A stretch of 7,091 nucleotides of DNA, from the NCBI GenBank assembly GCA_030037575.1, contig JASHRB010000215.1:1-7091 (forward strand), read 5' to 3'. The notes under the pieces were generated by a model. It was not told where the DNA came from. It was given only the letters and a program-made list of their open reading frames with translations, and searched no databases. Shown one piece after another: positions 1 to 6,894 of the stretch; position 1 is the first letter of the stretch, and the number at the start of each line of letters is the position of its first letter. Origin of the DNA: Candidatus Sulfotelmatobacter sp. (GTDB taxonomy: Bacteria; Acidobacteriota; Terriglobia; Terriglobales; Acidobacteriaceae). The translations under genes were made by a program, and so were the position numbers.

Positions 1-1
1 A

Positions 2-2098
2 GATGCCATGCGGCTGCTCTCGAGCTTTTGTGAACTATTGCCGACCGCAGGCGAGGCAGCCTCCGCCGGCACACAAACTCCGAAACAAACCGATCCCGAA
101 GATCGCATGTTGCACGTGCGCATGCAGGGCAACACGCTCGGAGTCTTTGACGTGTTCTACGATTCGACGGCCGATGAGGACATCGAAGCCGGCCAGACCA
201 AGACTGCGGAGAATGGAAACGTTTACTACGACGTCTGGACTTCGTTTTCCAGCCGAAGCAGCGAACCACCCAAAGTGCTGCAGAAGAAAATACCGGAAAC
301 CTTGCCCCCAGAGTCTGAATCGCGCCAGAATCGCATTCTGGTTCATAGCTACGTGATTGACGCCCGCGTAAAGCCGCCTAACGAGTTGGAGGCTGACGTC
401 AAATTGCAGCTCGACGTGGAGCATGGAGGGTCACGTTTCCTGGCCTTCGAGTTGTCGCGCTTCTTGGAGGTCACGCGGGTCGAGTCCGATGGACAAGCGG
501 TCGAGTTCATTCATAATCCGGCGGTCGAGGGTTCGCGTCTGGCGCGCAGCGGCGATGACCTCGTGGCCGTGATTTTGCCTGCGCCGGCAGTGAAGGGGGC
601 AAAAATCGGCTTGCACTTCGTCTATAGCGGAGATGTGCTGGCTGAAGCGGCCAAGGGATTGCTCTACGTGGGTGCACGGGGGACCTGGTATCCCAACCGC
701 GGGCTAGCCATGGCCGATTTCGACCTTACTTTTCACTATCCCGCCGGTTGGACCGTGGTCGCCACCGGAAAGCCGGCGCCAGTCGCATCCGGGTCGTCAA
801 TCTCCGCGCAAACTGCCGCGCAAAATGCAAACCAGGAACAAGTGGCTCGCTGGGTCTCGGAACGCCCCATCCCGCTAGCCGGTTTCGACCTCGGCCAGTA
901 TGTCCGAGTCGAGGCAAAAGCCGGGAACGTTACCGTCGAGGCCTATGCCACCGCGGAAATGGAACGCGAGTTTCCCTCTCCTCCGCCATCGGCGACGCCG
1001 GAGGTCAACCCTTTGCATCGCCATCCGGTCGTCGAATTGCCGCCTCTGCCGCCGACTGCCCTTCCGCCGTCTCCGGCGCGCAATGAAGTCGCAGTCGCCA
1101 ATTTCACGGCGGAAGCAATTCGCTTTTACGCCGCTCGATTCGGTCCGTTCCCCTACAGTCGGCTCGCCCTCGCGCAGTTGCCCGGTCTTGAGAGTCAAGG
1201 TTGGCCTGGTCTTATTTTCCTTTCTTCCTATGCTTTCCTGAACAAGGAGGAACAGGCAGACATCCACATGAACGAGGCGGGCGCATTGATGGACCGACTA
1301 GTTCCCGCGCATGAAGCCGCGCACCAGTGGTGGGGCGACTTGGTGACCTGGAGCACGTATCACGATCAGTGGTTTTCCGAAGGCCTGGCGAACTATTCGG
1401 CGTTGATGATGTTGCAGCAGAGAAATCCCACCGGCTTCCACCTGATCATGGAGAAATACCGCCAGGAAATTGCCCAGAAAAATGAAAACGCCGGGCCGGT
1501 AACCTTAGGTAGCCGGTTGCTTTCATCCCGCTTTCCGCAAGGATACATGGCGATCAGCTACGGGCGCGCGACCTGGCTGTTTCACATGCTGCGCTGCATG
1601 TTGCGCGATCGGAGCGACAAGGAAGGGGGAAAGGGCTCGAACAACGGCGACATCGACGAGCCTTTTGTTCGATCCCTACGCAAGCTGCGGGAGCGCTATG
1701 CGGGCAAGTCGATCACCACTCGCGAATTGCTGGATTCGTTTGCAGAGGATTTGCCGCCCAGCCTGCGCTATGAAGGCAAAGCTTCTCTTGACTGGTTTCT
1801 GGATGGATGGGTCCATGGCACGTCGCTGCCTCGCTTCGAGCTGCAAGCCGTGAAATTTTCCGCCAAGGGTAAGGAGAGGTACGTCACCGGGATTCTTCGC
1901 CAGGAAGATGCGCCGGCAAATTTGGTGACTTCCGTTCCTATCTATGCCGCGGTGACGGGGCGGGCTCCCGTTTTTCTCAGCCGCATCTTCGCCGACGGAA
2001 CCGAGACGACCTTTCGACTGACTGCCCCTGCGGGCGCGCATAAGCTGTTGGTAGATCCCGACGGCACGGTGCTCACTGCACCGAAGCATGAACACTAG
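2..2098 (+). CDS. M1-family (gluzincin) zinc metallopeptidase, 5'-truncated by the window edge
   Basis: The frame is open to the left edge (codons before the ATG at 8 read Asp-Ala), so the true start is probably outside the window. Residues are counted here from the ATG at 8. The zinc site is textbook M1: HEAAH at 435-439, then 18 residues, then the third zinc ligand Glu458 in WFSEGLANY. The substrate-binding GxMEN motif of M1 aminopeptidases appears as GLESQ (393-397), keeping Glu395 but not the Asn. Tyr518 in ISYGRATW is the likely transition-state tyrosine. Residues 1-100 form an extra N-terminal region of unknown fold (FDVFYDS, YYDVWTSF). Residues about 110-300 look like the beta-rich M1 N-terminal domain (GTWYPNRG, FHYPAGWTVVATG). 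The end (WFLDGWVHGTSLPRFE and after) matches the usual C-terminal beta-sandwich. A Pro-rich linker lies near 325-355. Probably an exported or membrane-associated aminopeptidase-like hydrolase, but no signal is visible because the N-terminus is missing. The peptidase assignment is firm; substrate is unknown. Confidence 0.87.
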   Translation, partial: DAMRLLSSFCELLPTAGEAASAGTQTPKQTDPEDRMLHVRMQGNTLGVFDVFYDSTADEDIEAGQTKTAENGNVYYDVWTSFSSRSSEPPKVLQKKIPETLPPESESRQNRILVHSYVIDARVKPPNELEADVKLQLDVEHGGSRFLAFELSRFLEVTRVESDGQAVEFIHNPAVEGSRLARSGDDLVAVILPAPAVKGAKIGLHFVYSGDVLAEAAKGLLYVGARGTWYPNRGLAMADFDLTFHYPAGWTVVATGKPAPVASGSSISAQTAAQNANQEQVARWVSERPIPLAGFDLGQYVRVEAKAGNVTVEAYATAEMEREFPSPPPSATPEVNPLHRHPVVELPPLPPTALPPSPARNEVAVANFTAEAIRFYAARFGPFPYSRLALAQLPGLESQGWPGLIFLSSYAFLNKEEQADIHMNEAGALMDRLVPAHEAAHQWWGDLVTWSTYHDQWFSEGLANYSALMMLQQRNPTGFHLIMEKYRQEIAQKNENAGPVTLGSRLLSSRFPQGYMAISYGRATWLFHMLRCMLRDRSDKEGGKGSNNGDIDEPFVRSLRKLRERYAGKSITTRELLDSFAEDLPPSLRYEGKASLDWFLDGWVHGTSLPRFELQAVKFSAKGKERYVTGILRQEDAPANLVTSVPIYAAVTGRAPVFLSRIFADGTETTFRLTAPAGAHKLLVDPDGTVLTAPKHEH

Positions 2099-2402
2099 GG
2101 GAGCCAAGCAAAGCGCTGTTTCCCGCAACGCAGCCTGGGGTTTGGTAGCGACATGCGGCGCAGCCAATCGGCGAAATGGGAACCCGCCGCTCCCGCCGCC
2201 TGGCAAGCGGAGCCCGTCGGGCAAGCCTTTTATTGCGATTTGGGGTCGCAGGGTCACGCTCCCGGTCAACCCAACCAGGCCGACACGCCGAACCCTTTCG
2301 GGTAATTTTTCTCCGTCTCCGCTGAGGCTAATCTTTGAGAAAGACCCATTCAACAACCGTGAAAATCGGCGTAGCGCTAGCGAATGATGGCCCGGAGCTG
2401 CC
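2099..2402. other. Intergenic spacer, no convincing gene
   Basis: About 300 bp between the peptidase stop and the diguanylate cyclase start. A 99-codon frame (2088-2387) crosses it, but its product has no recognisable domain, is rich in Pro and Arg, and overlaps the peptidase stop, so I do not call it. The stretch contains a short direct repeat GGCAAGC (2202-2208 and 2220-2226), a small GC palindrome (2212-2222) and a weak hairpin followed by T's (2288-2310). I looked for a c-di-GMP (GEMM) riboswitch ahead of the cyclase gene and saw no match to its conserved core. A TTGAGA at 2335-2340 could serve as a -35 box, but no good -10 box follows at the right distance. Confidence 0.5.
2288..2310 (+). 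terminator. Weak intrinsic-terminator candidate after the peptidase gene
   Basis: CCGAA (2288-2292), loop CCCT and TTCGG (2297-2301) form a 5-bp stem, followed by GTAATTTTT. The order of hairpin then T-run is right for Rho-independent termination. The stem is short and lies about 190 nt past the stop codon, so this is only a possibility. Confidence 0.3.
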
Positions 2403-3680
2403 ATGAAGCCGCTGCTGATGCCTGCAATTTTTCTGCTCCTCGTGGGAGCATTGCTGCATACGGGGATCTTTCTGCCCAGCGCTCCGCTCGCCCTGTACGC
2501 TTTTTTCGGCGCCTGCCTTGCCGGGCTCCTGCTCTCCTGGCGATTTCACTCCAGCCGCATCTTCTCCGCCTTGCTGGTTTTATATCTTGCCCAACAGGCC
2601 ATTTCGTATTTCTGTGCGGGGTCCTTTCCGGCGCGCTCGGCAAGCATCGCCCTCACCTCGGTCGGCATCCTGGTGCCGCTCAACTTCGTTCTGCTGTCGT
2701 TTTCGCGCGAGCGGGGATTCTGCTGGCCTAGCCTCGCATCTACAGGAACTGTTCTGTTCATTCAGTCGGTGGTTGTGCTGGTTCTTTGCCGGCCCGAACC
2801 GCTTCCTGCCGCTCACCGAGTTGCCCATTCGCCGCACCTGCCGCTGGCTTTCGCCGTCGAAGTCGGCTTCGCCGCTGCCGCCATCATTTTGCTCATCCGT
2901 TACGCTCTCTTTCGCCAACCCGCAGAAAGCGGTTTGCTGTGCGCCTTGGCCACCTGTTTTCTGGCTCTCGATTTTGGAGGTTCGGGTAGAATCCCGACTT
3001 CATACTTCTCGGCTGCCGCTTTTATTCTGGCCGGGGCGGTCGTCGAGACCTCGTATCTTCTTGCCTATCACGACGAGTTGACCGCGCTGCCCTCCCGGCG
3101 CGCCTTCAATGACGCCCTGCTTCGCCTGACCCCGCCTTATTCGATTGCCGTCGCCGATATCGACCATTTCAAGCGTTGCAACGACACCTATGGCCATGAA
3201 ACCGGAGATCAAGTGCTGCAGCTGGTGGCATCAAGGCTGGCACGAGTTTCCGGCGGCGGACAAGCTTATCGTTGTGGTGGTGAGGAGTTTGTAATTTTGT
3301 TTCCCGGCAAGACCGCCACGGCTGTTCTCGAACCCCTCGAGCAGCTTCGCCGTGACATTGAAGCCAGCACGCTGCGACTCCGCGGCCCCGATCGCCGCCG
3401 CCAGACACGCGGCCCCGATCGGCGCAATCAGCGGATGCGAGGGCGCCTCCACACCGGCCACGCTATCCGCCAGCTTGGGCAGCGACCGCCGGCATGGGAA
3501 ATCTCGGTCACGGTCAGTATCGGCGTAGCCACATCCGCCACGGAGAAACAGCCGGTGCGGGAAGTCATGCACGCTGCCGACAAAGCTCTCTACCGCGCCA
3601 AAGCCGCTGGACGCAACCGCATCGAAAGCGCGTCCTCTTCACCCCGCCGCAGCCGATCGAAAACGGCAGGCATCGCGTGA
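2403..3680 (+). CDS. Membrane-anchored diguanylate cyclase (GGDEF protein)
   Basis: Predicted to make cyclic di-GMP from two GTP at the inner face of the membrane. The first ~220 of 425 residues hold about seven or eight hydrophobic segments (roughly 5-24, 27-46, 53-72, 80-100, 112-130, 147-169, 176-192, 201-222), an undefined membrane sensor. The GGDEF domain follows directly: DELT (224-227), DIDHFKRCND (252-261) with metal ligand Asp252 and guanine-binding Asn260, signature GGEEF (292-296) and VSIGVA (371-376). The active site is therefore intact. The product-inhibition RxxD motif expected just before the signature is absent (SGGG at the equivalent place). Residues about 323-365 form an Arg-rich insert between the RRDIEAS helix and the SVTVSIGV strand, with two copies of RGPDRR (327-332, 336-341). 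A Ser/Arg-rich tail ends the protein. The start is supported by GGAG at 2394-2397, 5 nt upstream. No partner gene reveals the signal sensed. Confidence 0.93.
   Translation: MKPLLMPAIFLLLVGALLHTGIFLPSAPLALYAFFGACLAGLLLSWRFHSSRIFSALLVLYLAQQAISYFCAGSFPARSASIALTSVGILVPLNFVLLSFSRERGFCWPSLASTGTVLFIQSVVVLVLCRPEPLPAAHRVAHSPHLPLAFAVEVGFAAAAIILLIRYALFRQPAESGLLCALATCFLALDFGGSGRIPTSYFSAAAFILAGAVVETSYLLAYHDELTALPSRRAFNDALLRLTPPYSIAVADIDHFKRCNDTYGHETGDQVLQLVASRLARVSGGGQAYRCGGEEFVILFPGKTATAVLEPLEQLRRDIEASTLRLRGPDRRRQTRGPDRRNQRMRGRLHTGHAIRQLGQRPPAWEISVTVSIGVATSATEKQPVREVMHAADKALYRAKAAGRNRIESASSSPRRSRSKTAGIA
3381..3421 (+). repeat. In-frame 14-bp direct repeat inside the GGDEF gene
   Basis: CGCGGCCCCGATCG occurs at 3381-3394 and again, identical, at 3408-3421. 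The period is 27 nt, so both copies encode RGPDR in the same frame. This points to a small tandem duplication within the Arg-rich insert of the cyclase. Confidence 0.8.
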
Positions 3681-3752
3681 CCTTGATTCGAAATTGATCC
3701 GGGCAGGGGGCGACAAGGATTGAGCGCGAACCCCTCGCATTTCCCCACAGAA

Positions 3753-3803
3753 ACGTGCGGCCCGGATTCTCCAGTCGGACTGAAGAAGATCCGGGCCGTA
3801 CGT
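3753..3803 (+). repeat. Strong 51-nt inverted repeat / hairpin between convergent genes
   Basis: The arms 3753-3767 (ACGTGCGGCCCGGAT) and 3789-3803 (ATCCGGGCCGTACGT) are complementary over 15 bp with one G.U pair (3757/3799). The loop continues the stem: TCT (3768-3770) can pair with AGA (3784-3786), and CAGTC/GACTG (3772-3776 / 3778-3782) closes the tip. It starts 72 nt after the cyclase stop and ends 26 nt beyond the stop of the minus-strand small gene. In plus-strand RNA the odd pair is G.U; in minus-strand RNA it would be a C.A mismatch, so the hairpin fits the plus-strand (cyclase) transcript slightly better. No T-run follows on either strand. Possible roles are a transcript-end or mRNA-stabilising hairpin, a bidirectional terminator, or a dispersed palindromic repeat. 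No second copy was noticed in the window. Confidence 0.65.
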
Positions 3804-3829
3804 CTTCGCAAGCACCACAGGCCGTGCGG

Positions 3830-3991
3830 TCAGCCTGCAGTCGGTGGGGGAATCGAATCTTTCCTTCCAGTGCCTTTGCACGCCGGACACTTCACGCGGA
3901 TAAAAGCAATACCCTCGGACTTACCACTGACGTCCACGGACCTGGCAATGTATCCGCTTCCGCCGCAGCGCGGGCAGCTTTTCGGATCCAC
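3830..3991 (-). CDS. Small protein with two CxxCxGxG zinc-binding motifs (DnaJ zinc-finger-like)
   Basis: A 53-residue product, counted from a GTG start at 3991. It has CPRCGGSG (Cys6, Cys9) and CPACKGTG (Cys35, Cys38), 25 residues apart, with a SVDVSGKSEGIAFIRVK hairpin-like segment between. Paired CxxCxGxG knuckles are the hallmark of the DnaJ/Hsp40 Cys-rich domain and of many small zinc-ribbon proteins; four Cys would bind one Zn. J-domain and peptide-binding domains are absent, so this is not a chaperone of full DnaJ type. The GTG is chosen because GAGG lies 7 nt upstream within a GGGGGAGGA run. A TTG at 4012 would add seven residues but has no ribosome site and is preceded almost at once by a stop. 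The gene lies downstream of the alpha-glucosidase on the same strand, about 165 bp away, and converges on the cyclase gene. Role unknown. Confidence 0.7.
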   Translation of the reverse strand: MDPKSCPRCGGSGYIARSVDVSGKSEGIAFIRVKCPACKGTGRKDSIPPPTAG

Positions 3992-4122
3992 TCCTCCCCC
4001 TCGGTTGTTCAAAGTTTTTCATCAAATCGACCCCACCGATCGACAAACTTCATTCTGTTACGAAATGCGAACAAAATGACGGAGCCTGGGGGGAACGATC
4101 CAATGACTCTCGTGGCGCCATC

Positions 4123-4151
4123 CTCAGGCACGACGCCGCCGTCGCCCTGAG
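4123..4151 (-). terminator. GC-rich hairpin just after the alpha-glucosidase stop
   Basis: Read on the minus strand, CTCAGG ... CCTGAG forms an outer 6-bp stem and CGACG-GCGG-CGTCG an inner 5-bp stem with a 4-nt loop, separated by a small bulge. It begins 5 nt past the stop codon of the GH13 gene, a typical place for a 3'-end hairpin. There is no T-run after it, so it may be a processing or stabilising structure, or a Rho-associated end, instead of an intrinsic terminator. Confidence 0.4.
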
Positions 4152-4156
4152 AGTTC

Positions 4157-5854
4157 CTACTTCGTTAATTCGCCGATCAGCACTCCGAAGGGTGGAAGGG
4201 AAACAGAGCTCTTTTTTATGGTCACCGGGCCGGAGTCCAGCAGGCTTTTCACCGAGGCAAAGCCCTGGGCTTTCAGTTCGAGCGCTACGTTCTGCGCCGT
4301 GCTCGACATATTAAGCGCAACAACCACGCCCCCGCTCCCATTCATCCGCAAATAAGAAAGCACATTCGCATCATTTTCATTGATGGCGACATATTTTCCG
4401 TTTAGCAAGGCGGAGTTCGTGTGCCGCAGCCGCAGCAGCTTCTTATAGAACTCCAATATGGAACTCGGATCCTTTGACTCCGCTGCCACATTGTGCGTCT
4501 TATAAGACTCCGGAACCGGAAGCCAGGGCGTGCCCGTCGTGAACCCGGCGTTCTCGCTTTCGTTCCACTGCATGGGGGTGCGCTCGCCGTCGCGCCCTTT
4601 TTCCTTCGGCCATCCCCTTCGGCCAATCGGATCCTTGACATCTTCTCTGCGCGCCGGCGGGGTGGTCTCCATTCCGATTTCTTCTCCGTAATACATGATC
4701 GGAGTTCCACGCAGCGTGAGGTAAAGGGCCGCCATCAGCTTGGCGATCTCATCGTTATGTGCGCCGTCTCCGTAGCGGTCATACGAGCGCGCAATATCGT
4801 GGTTGCTGATCACAAACGTGGGCCAGCCGGAAGCCGCGTTGACCTCCGCGATCTGTTTCCTGAACTGCGCCGGAGACAGCTTGTTCACCATGGTGAACAG
4901 AAAATCCATCGGCAGCTGCAGTTCGTTGCTGCCCTCGCCGTAATATTTGTCGAGTTCGGCCACGTCGGCGGTCCACGTCTCTCCAATCAACACCGCGTTG
5001 TATTCATTGGCAATCTTGCGTAGTCCGCGCAAGACTTCATGCACCTCAGGCTGCTTGGTGTTGTACTTGTTTTCTTCCACGGGATCGCCAAACGCGTTGC
5101 TGCCGGGCCGCAAAATCGGATTGTCCGTGAGCCTCGGGTCTTCAAACAGCGTATCCACCGCATCCAGCCGGAAACCGGAAACCCCGCGCCTATACCACCA
5201 CCGCGTCACCTCGAACATCGCTTTCTCAACCGCGGGATTTCGCCAGTTCAGATCAGGCTGCTGCGGATAGAAAAAATGGTAGTAGTACTGATGGGTCGCG
5301 GGATCGAACTTCCACGCCGACCCGCCGAACGTCGACAGCCAATTGTTGGGCGGTTCTCCCGGTCCCTTTCCGTCTCGCCAGATGTACCAGTCACGATGCG
5401 CCGAAGTGCGCGAGGACCTCGAATCCAGAAACCACGGATGCTGATCGGAGGTATGGTTCACCACGAAATCAAGAATGATGCGAATATTGCGTTTCTTGGC
5501 TTCGCGCACGAGCTTGTCGAAATCCGCCAGCGTACCGTACAGGGGATCGATGTTCTTGTAGTCGGAAACGTCGTAGCCAAAATCGACCTGCGGCGAGGGA
5601 AAGCAGGGCGTAATCCAGATCGCGTCCACGCCCAAATTTTTGAGATAATCCAGCTTCGCCGTGATCCCCGTCAAATCGCCGATGCCATCCCCGTTGCTAT
5701 CGGCAAAACTCCGCGGATAAATCTCATAAAAGACCGCGTGTTTCCACCAATCGTGCGCCACCGTATCCCCACTCCGAGAGTTTGTTCGCCCAAACGCAGG
5801 AAAAGCCCCAATACAGACTCCCGCCAAGCACATCGCTAAGACAATTTGCTTCAT
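4157..5854 (-). CDS. Exported GH13 alpha-glucosidase / oligo-1,6-glucosidase-like enzyme
   Basis: Retaining alpha-glycosidase of family GH13, 565 residues, the usual size for the oligo-1,6-glucosidase / alpha-glucosidase group. Motifs in order: YEIYPRSF (43-50); calcium loop DSNGDGIGD (52-60); region I DFVVNH (129-134); QPDLN (199-203), the marker of this group; region II GFRLDAVD (227-234) with nucleophile Asp231; region III GETW (291-294) with acid/base Glu292; region IV FVISNHD (347-353) with transition-state stabiliser Asp353. The C-terminal ~85 residues look like the beta-sandwich domain. The residue after the nucleophile is Ala, not the Val associated with isomaltose (alpha-1,6) hydrolysis, so alpha-1,4 or sucrose-like substrates are more likely (inference). 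The N-terminus (MKQ, hydrophobic 4-20, AFG before RTN) is a probable signal peptide, implying periplasmic action; no good lipobox is present. GAGG lies 7 nt before the ATG. It is divergent from the sugar kinase. Confidence 0.95.
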   Translation of the reverse strand: MKQIVLAMCLAGVCIGAFPAFGRTNSRSGDTVAHDWWKHAVFYEIYPRSFADSNGDGIGDLTGITAKLDYLKNLGVDAIWITPCFPSPQVDFGYDVSDYKNIDPLYGTLADFDKLVREAKKRNIRIILDFVVNHTSDQHPWFLDSRSSRTSAHRDWYIWRDGKGPGEPPNNWLSTFGGSAWKFDPATHQYYYHFFYPQQPDLNWRNPAVEKAMFEVTRWWYRRGVSGFRLDAVDTLFEDPRLTDNPILRPGSNAFGDPVEENKYNTKQPEVHEVLRGLRKIANEYNAVLIGETWTADVAELDKYYGEGSNELQLPMDFLFTMVNKLSPAQFRKQIAEVNAASGWPTFVISNHDIARSYDRYGDGAHNDEIAKLMAALYLTLRGTPIMYYGEEIGMETTPPARREDVKDPIGRRGWPKEKGRDGERTPMQWNESENAGFTTGTPWLPVPESYKTHNVAAESKDPSSILEFYKKLLRLRHTNSALLNGKYVAINENDANVLSYLRMNGSGGVVVALNMSSTAQNVALELKAQGFASVKSLLDSGPVTIKKSSVSLPPFGVLIGELTK

Positions 5855-5940
5855 GCCACAGCCTCACTCAACTCCCGACCGCCCGGGGCGCTTGAACCGG
5901 TCCTCGGCCAGCTCGAAGACCCGCGCGACCCCGGGAAGAC

Positions 5941-5960
5941 TACAATAGGCGCGGGCGCCT
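5941..5960 (+). promoter_or_regulatory. Possible kinase promoter -10 box with an overlapping dyad
   Basis: TACAAT at 5941-5946 matches the -10 consensus at five of six positions and lies 38 nt before the kinase ATG. It is followed directly by the perfect dyad AGGCGC-GG-GCGCCT (5947-5960), which would cover the expected transcription start and could be an operator or a 5'-end hairpin. No good -35 box is visible 16-18 nt upstream. The region is the 130-bp divergent spacer between the kinase and the alpha-glucosidase; another GC dyad, CGCCC-G-GGGCG, lies at 5880-5890 on the alpha-glucosidase side. Confidence 0.35.
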
Positions 5961-5984
5961 CACCAACCGCTTCTCTCATCGTAT

Positions 5985-6893
5985 ATGACCGAACGAAATT
6001 TCACTGTCGTTGGCCTGGGCGAGTTGCTCTGGGACCGGCTGCCATCCGGCAAGCAGCTGGGCGGAGCCCCGGCCAATTTTGCTTACATCACAAATCTACT
6101 CGGCGACGCCGGCATACCCGCCAGCCGCATTGGTCAGGACGATCTGGGCAACGAGATCCTCGACCGGCTGCGTCTGCTTCAAGTGAACAGCGCCTTTGTT
6201 CAGCGTGATCCGATTCATCCCACCGGAACCGTGCACGTCGAGGTGGATGCCGCCGGTCAGGCGCGTTTTGAAATCATGCAGCCGGTCGCCTGGGATTTCC
6301 TGCAGTGGACAAACGACTGGCATCAACTCGCCGCGCAGTGCGACGCCGTTTGCTTCGGTTCGCTCGCGCAACGCTCCCGGCAAAGCCACGCCACCATCCT
6401 CCACTTTGTTGGCGCGACTCGCCCGGAAACAGTTCGCGTGTTCGACGTCAACCTGCGCAAGAACTTCTACTCGAAAGAAGTCATTGCCCAGTCCATGAAG
6501 CTCGCAAGCATCGTCAAGCTGAACCACGAAGAGCTGCCGCTGGTCATGCGCCTGCTCGCACTGCAGAACAACAGCGAGCGCGATGCCGCACGGGTTTTGT
6601 TATCCCAGTTCGCTCTGAAACTCGTATGCATCACCCGCGGCGATGCCGGCAGTTTATTGATGTCCGATGCCGAGTGCAGCCAGCATCCCGGCTTCAAAAT
6701 AAAAGTTGCCGACACGGTCGGCGCCGGCGACGCTTTCACGGCCGCGCTCGTGCATGGCTACGTTCGGCGACAGCCGCTCCCCCAGATCAACGAAACCGCC
6801 AATCGCGCGGGGGCATGGGTCGCGAGCCAGTCGGGAGGAATGCCCACCCCGAAGACACCCAGGCTGCAGCAAGCCTTAGCCAACATTGCCTGA
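5985..6893 (+). CDS. PfkB-family carbohydrate kinase, fructokinase-like
   Basis: ATP-dependent cytoplasmic sugar kinase of the ribokinase/PfkB family; 302 residues is full length. It opens with VVGLGELLWDRLPSG and the substrate-side motif GGAPANFA (26-33). DVNLRKNFY (154-162) is typical of fructokinase-type members (usually DINLR..FY). KLNHEE (178-183) is the conserved N..E metal/ATP region, TRGDAG (217-222) precedes the nucleotide loop, and DTVGAGDAF (243-251) is PfkB signature 2, with anion-hole glycines and catalytic base Asp249. All key residues are present. The start at 5985 fits the family N-terminus, yet no Shine-Dalgarno sequence precedes it (CTTCTCTCATCGTAT), which is unlike its neighbours. 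The gene is divergent from the alpha-glucosidase and convergent with the trehalase-like gene. Fructose is the best guess for substrate, but other hexoses or ribose-like sugars cannot be excluded from sequence reading. Confidence 0.93.
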   Translation: MTERNFTVVGLGELLWDRLPSGKQLGGAPANFAYITNLLGDAGIPASRIGQDDLGNEILDRLRLLQVNSAFVQRDPIHPTGTVHVEVDAAGQARFEIMQPVAWDFLQWTNDWHQLAAQCDAVCFGSLAQRSRQSHATILHFVGATRPETVRVFDVNLRKNFYSKEVIAQSMKLASIVKLNHEELPLVMRLLALQNNSERDAARVLLSQFALKLVCITRGDAGSLLMSDAECSQHPGFKIKVADTVGAGDAFTAALVHGYVRRQPLPQINETANRAGAWVASQSGGMPTPKTPRLQQALANIA

Positions 6894-6894
6894 A

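Noticed and set aside
8..10. ATG at position 8 as the real start of the peptidase gene
   Set aside because: The frame stays open to the window edge and no signal peptide or ribosome site is seen; the gene is more likely truncated by the window.
2088..2387. 99-codon plus-strand frame overlapping the end of the peptidase gene
   Set aside because: No recognisable domain, Pro/Arg-rich composition, no clear ribosome site, and it mostly fills a spacer; probably chance.
2099..2402. Possible c-di-GMP riboswitch ahead of the diguanylate cyclase
   Set aside because: I could not find the conserved GEMM core or its tetraloop-receptor arrangement.
1676..2404. 242-codon minus-strand frame across the peptidase 3' end and the spacer
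   Set aside because: It is antisense to a well-supported M1 coding region and its product shows no motif; GC-rich DNA gives long antisense frames.
3753..3870. tRNA or 6S-like RNA gene suggested by the strong pairing near 3760-3800
   Set aside because: No T-arm, anticodon arm or 6S central bubble can be drawn; the pairing is a single long hairpin.
3720..4150. Overlapping plus-strand frames of about 120-130 codons in the cyclase-glucosidase spacer
   Set aside because: They lie opposite the small double-CxxCxGxG gene, have no motifs, and cross the 51-nt hairpin.
5039..5839. 266-codon plus-strand frame antisense to the GH13 gene
   Set aside because: The opposite strand encodes an unmistakable GH13 enzyme over the same bases, and the antisense product has no recognisable features.
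5855..5880. Lipoprotein signal in the GH13 N-terminus (Cys9 or Cys14)
   Set aside because: The residues before each Cys (Met or Val at -1) do not fit a lipobox; an ordinary signal peptide is more likely.
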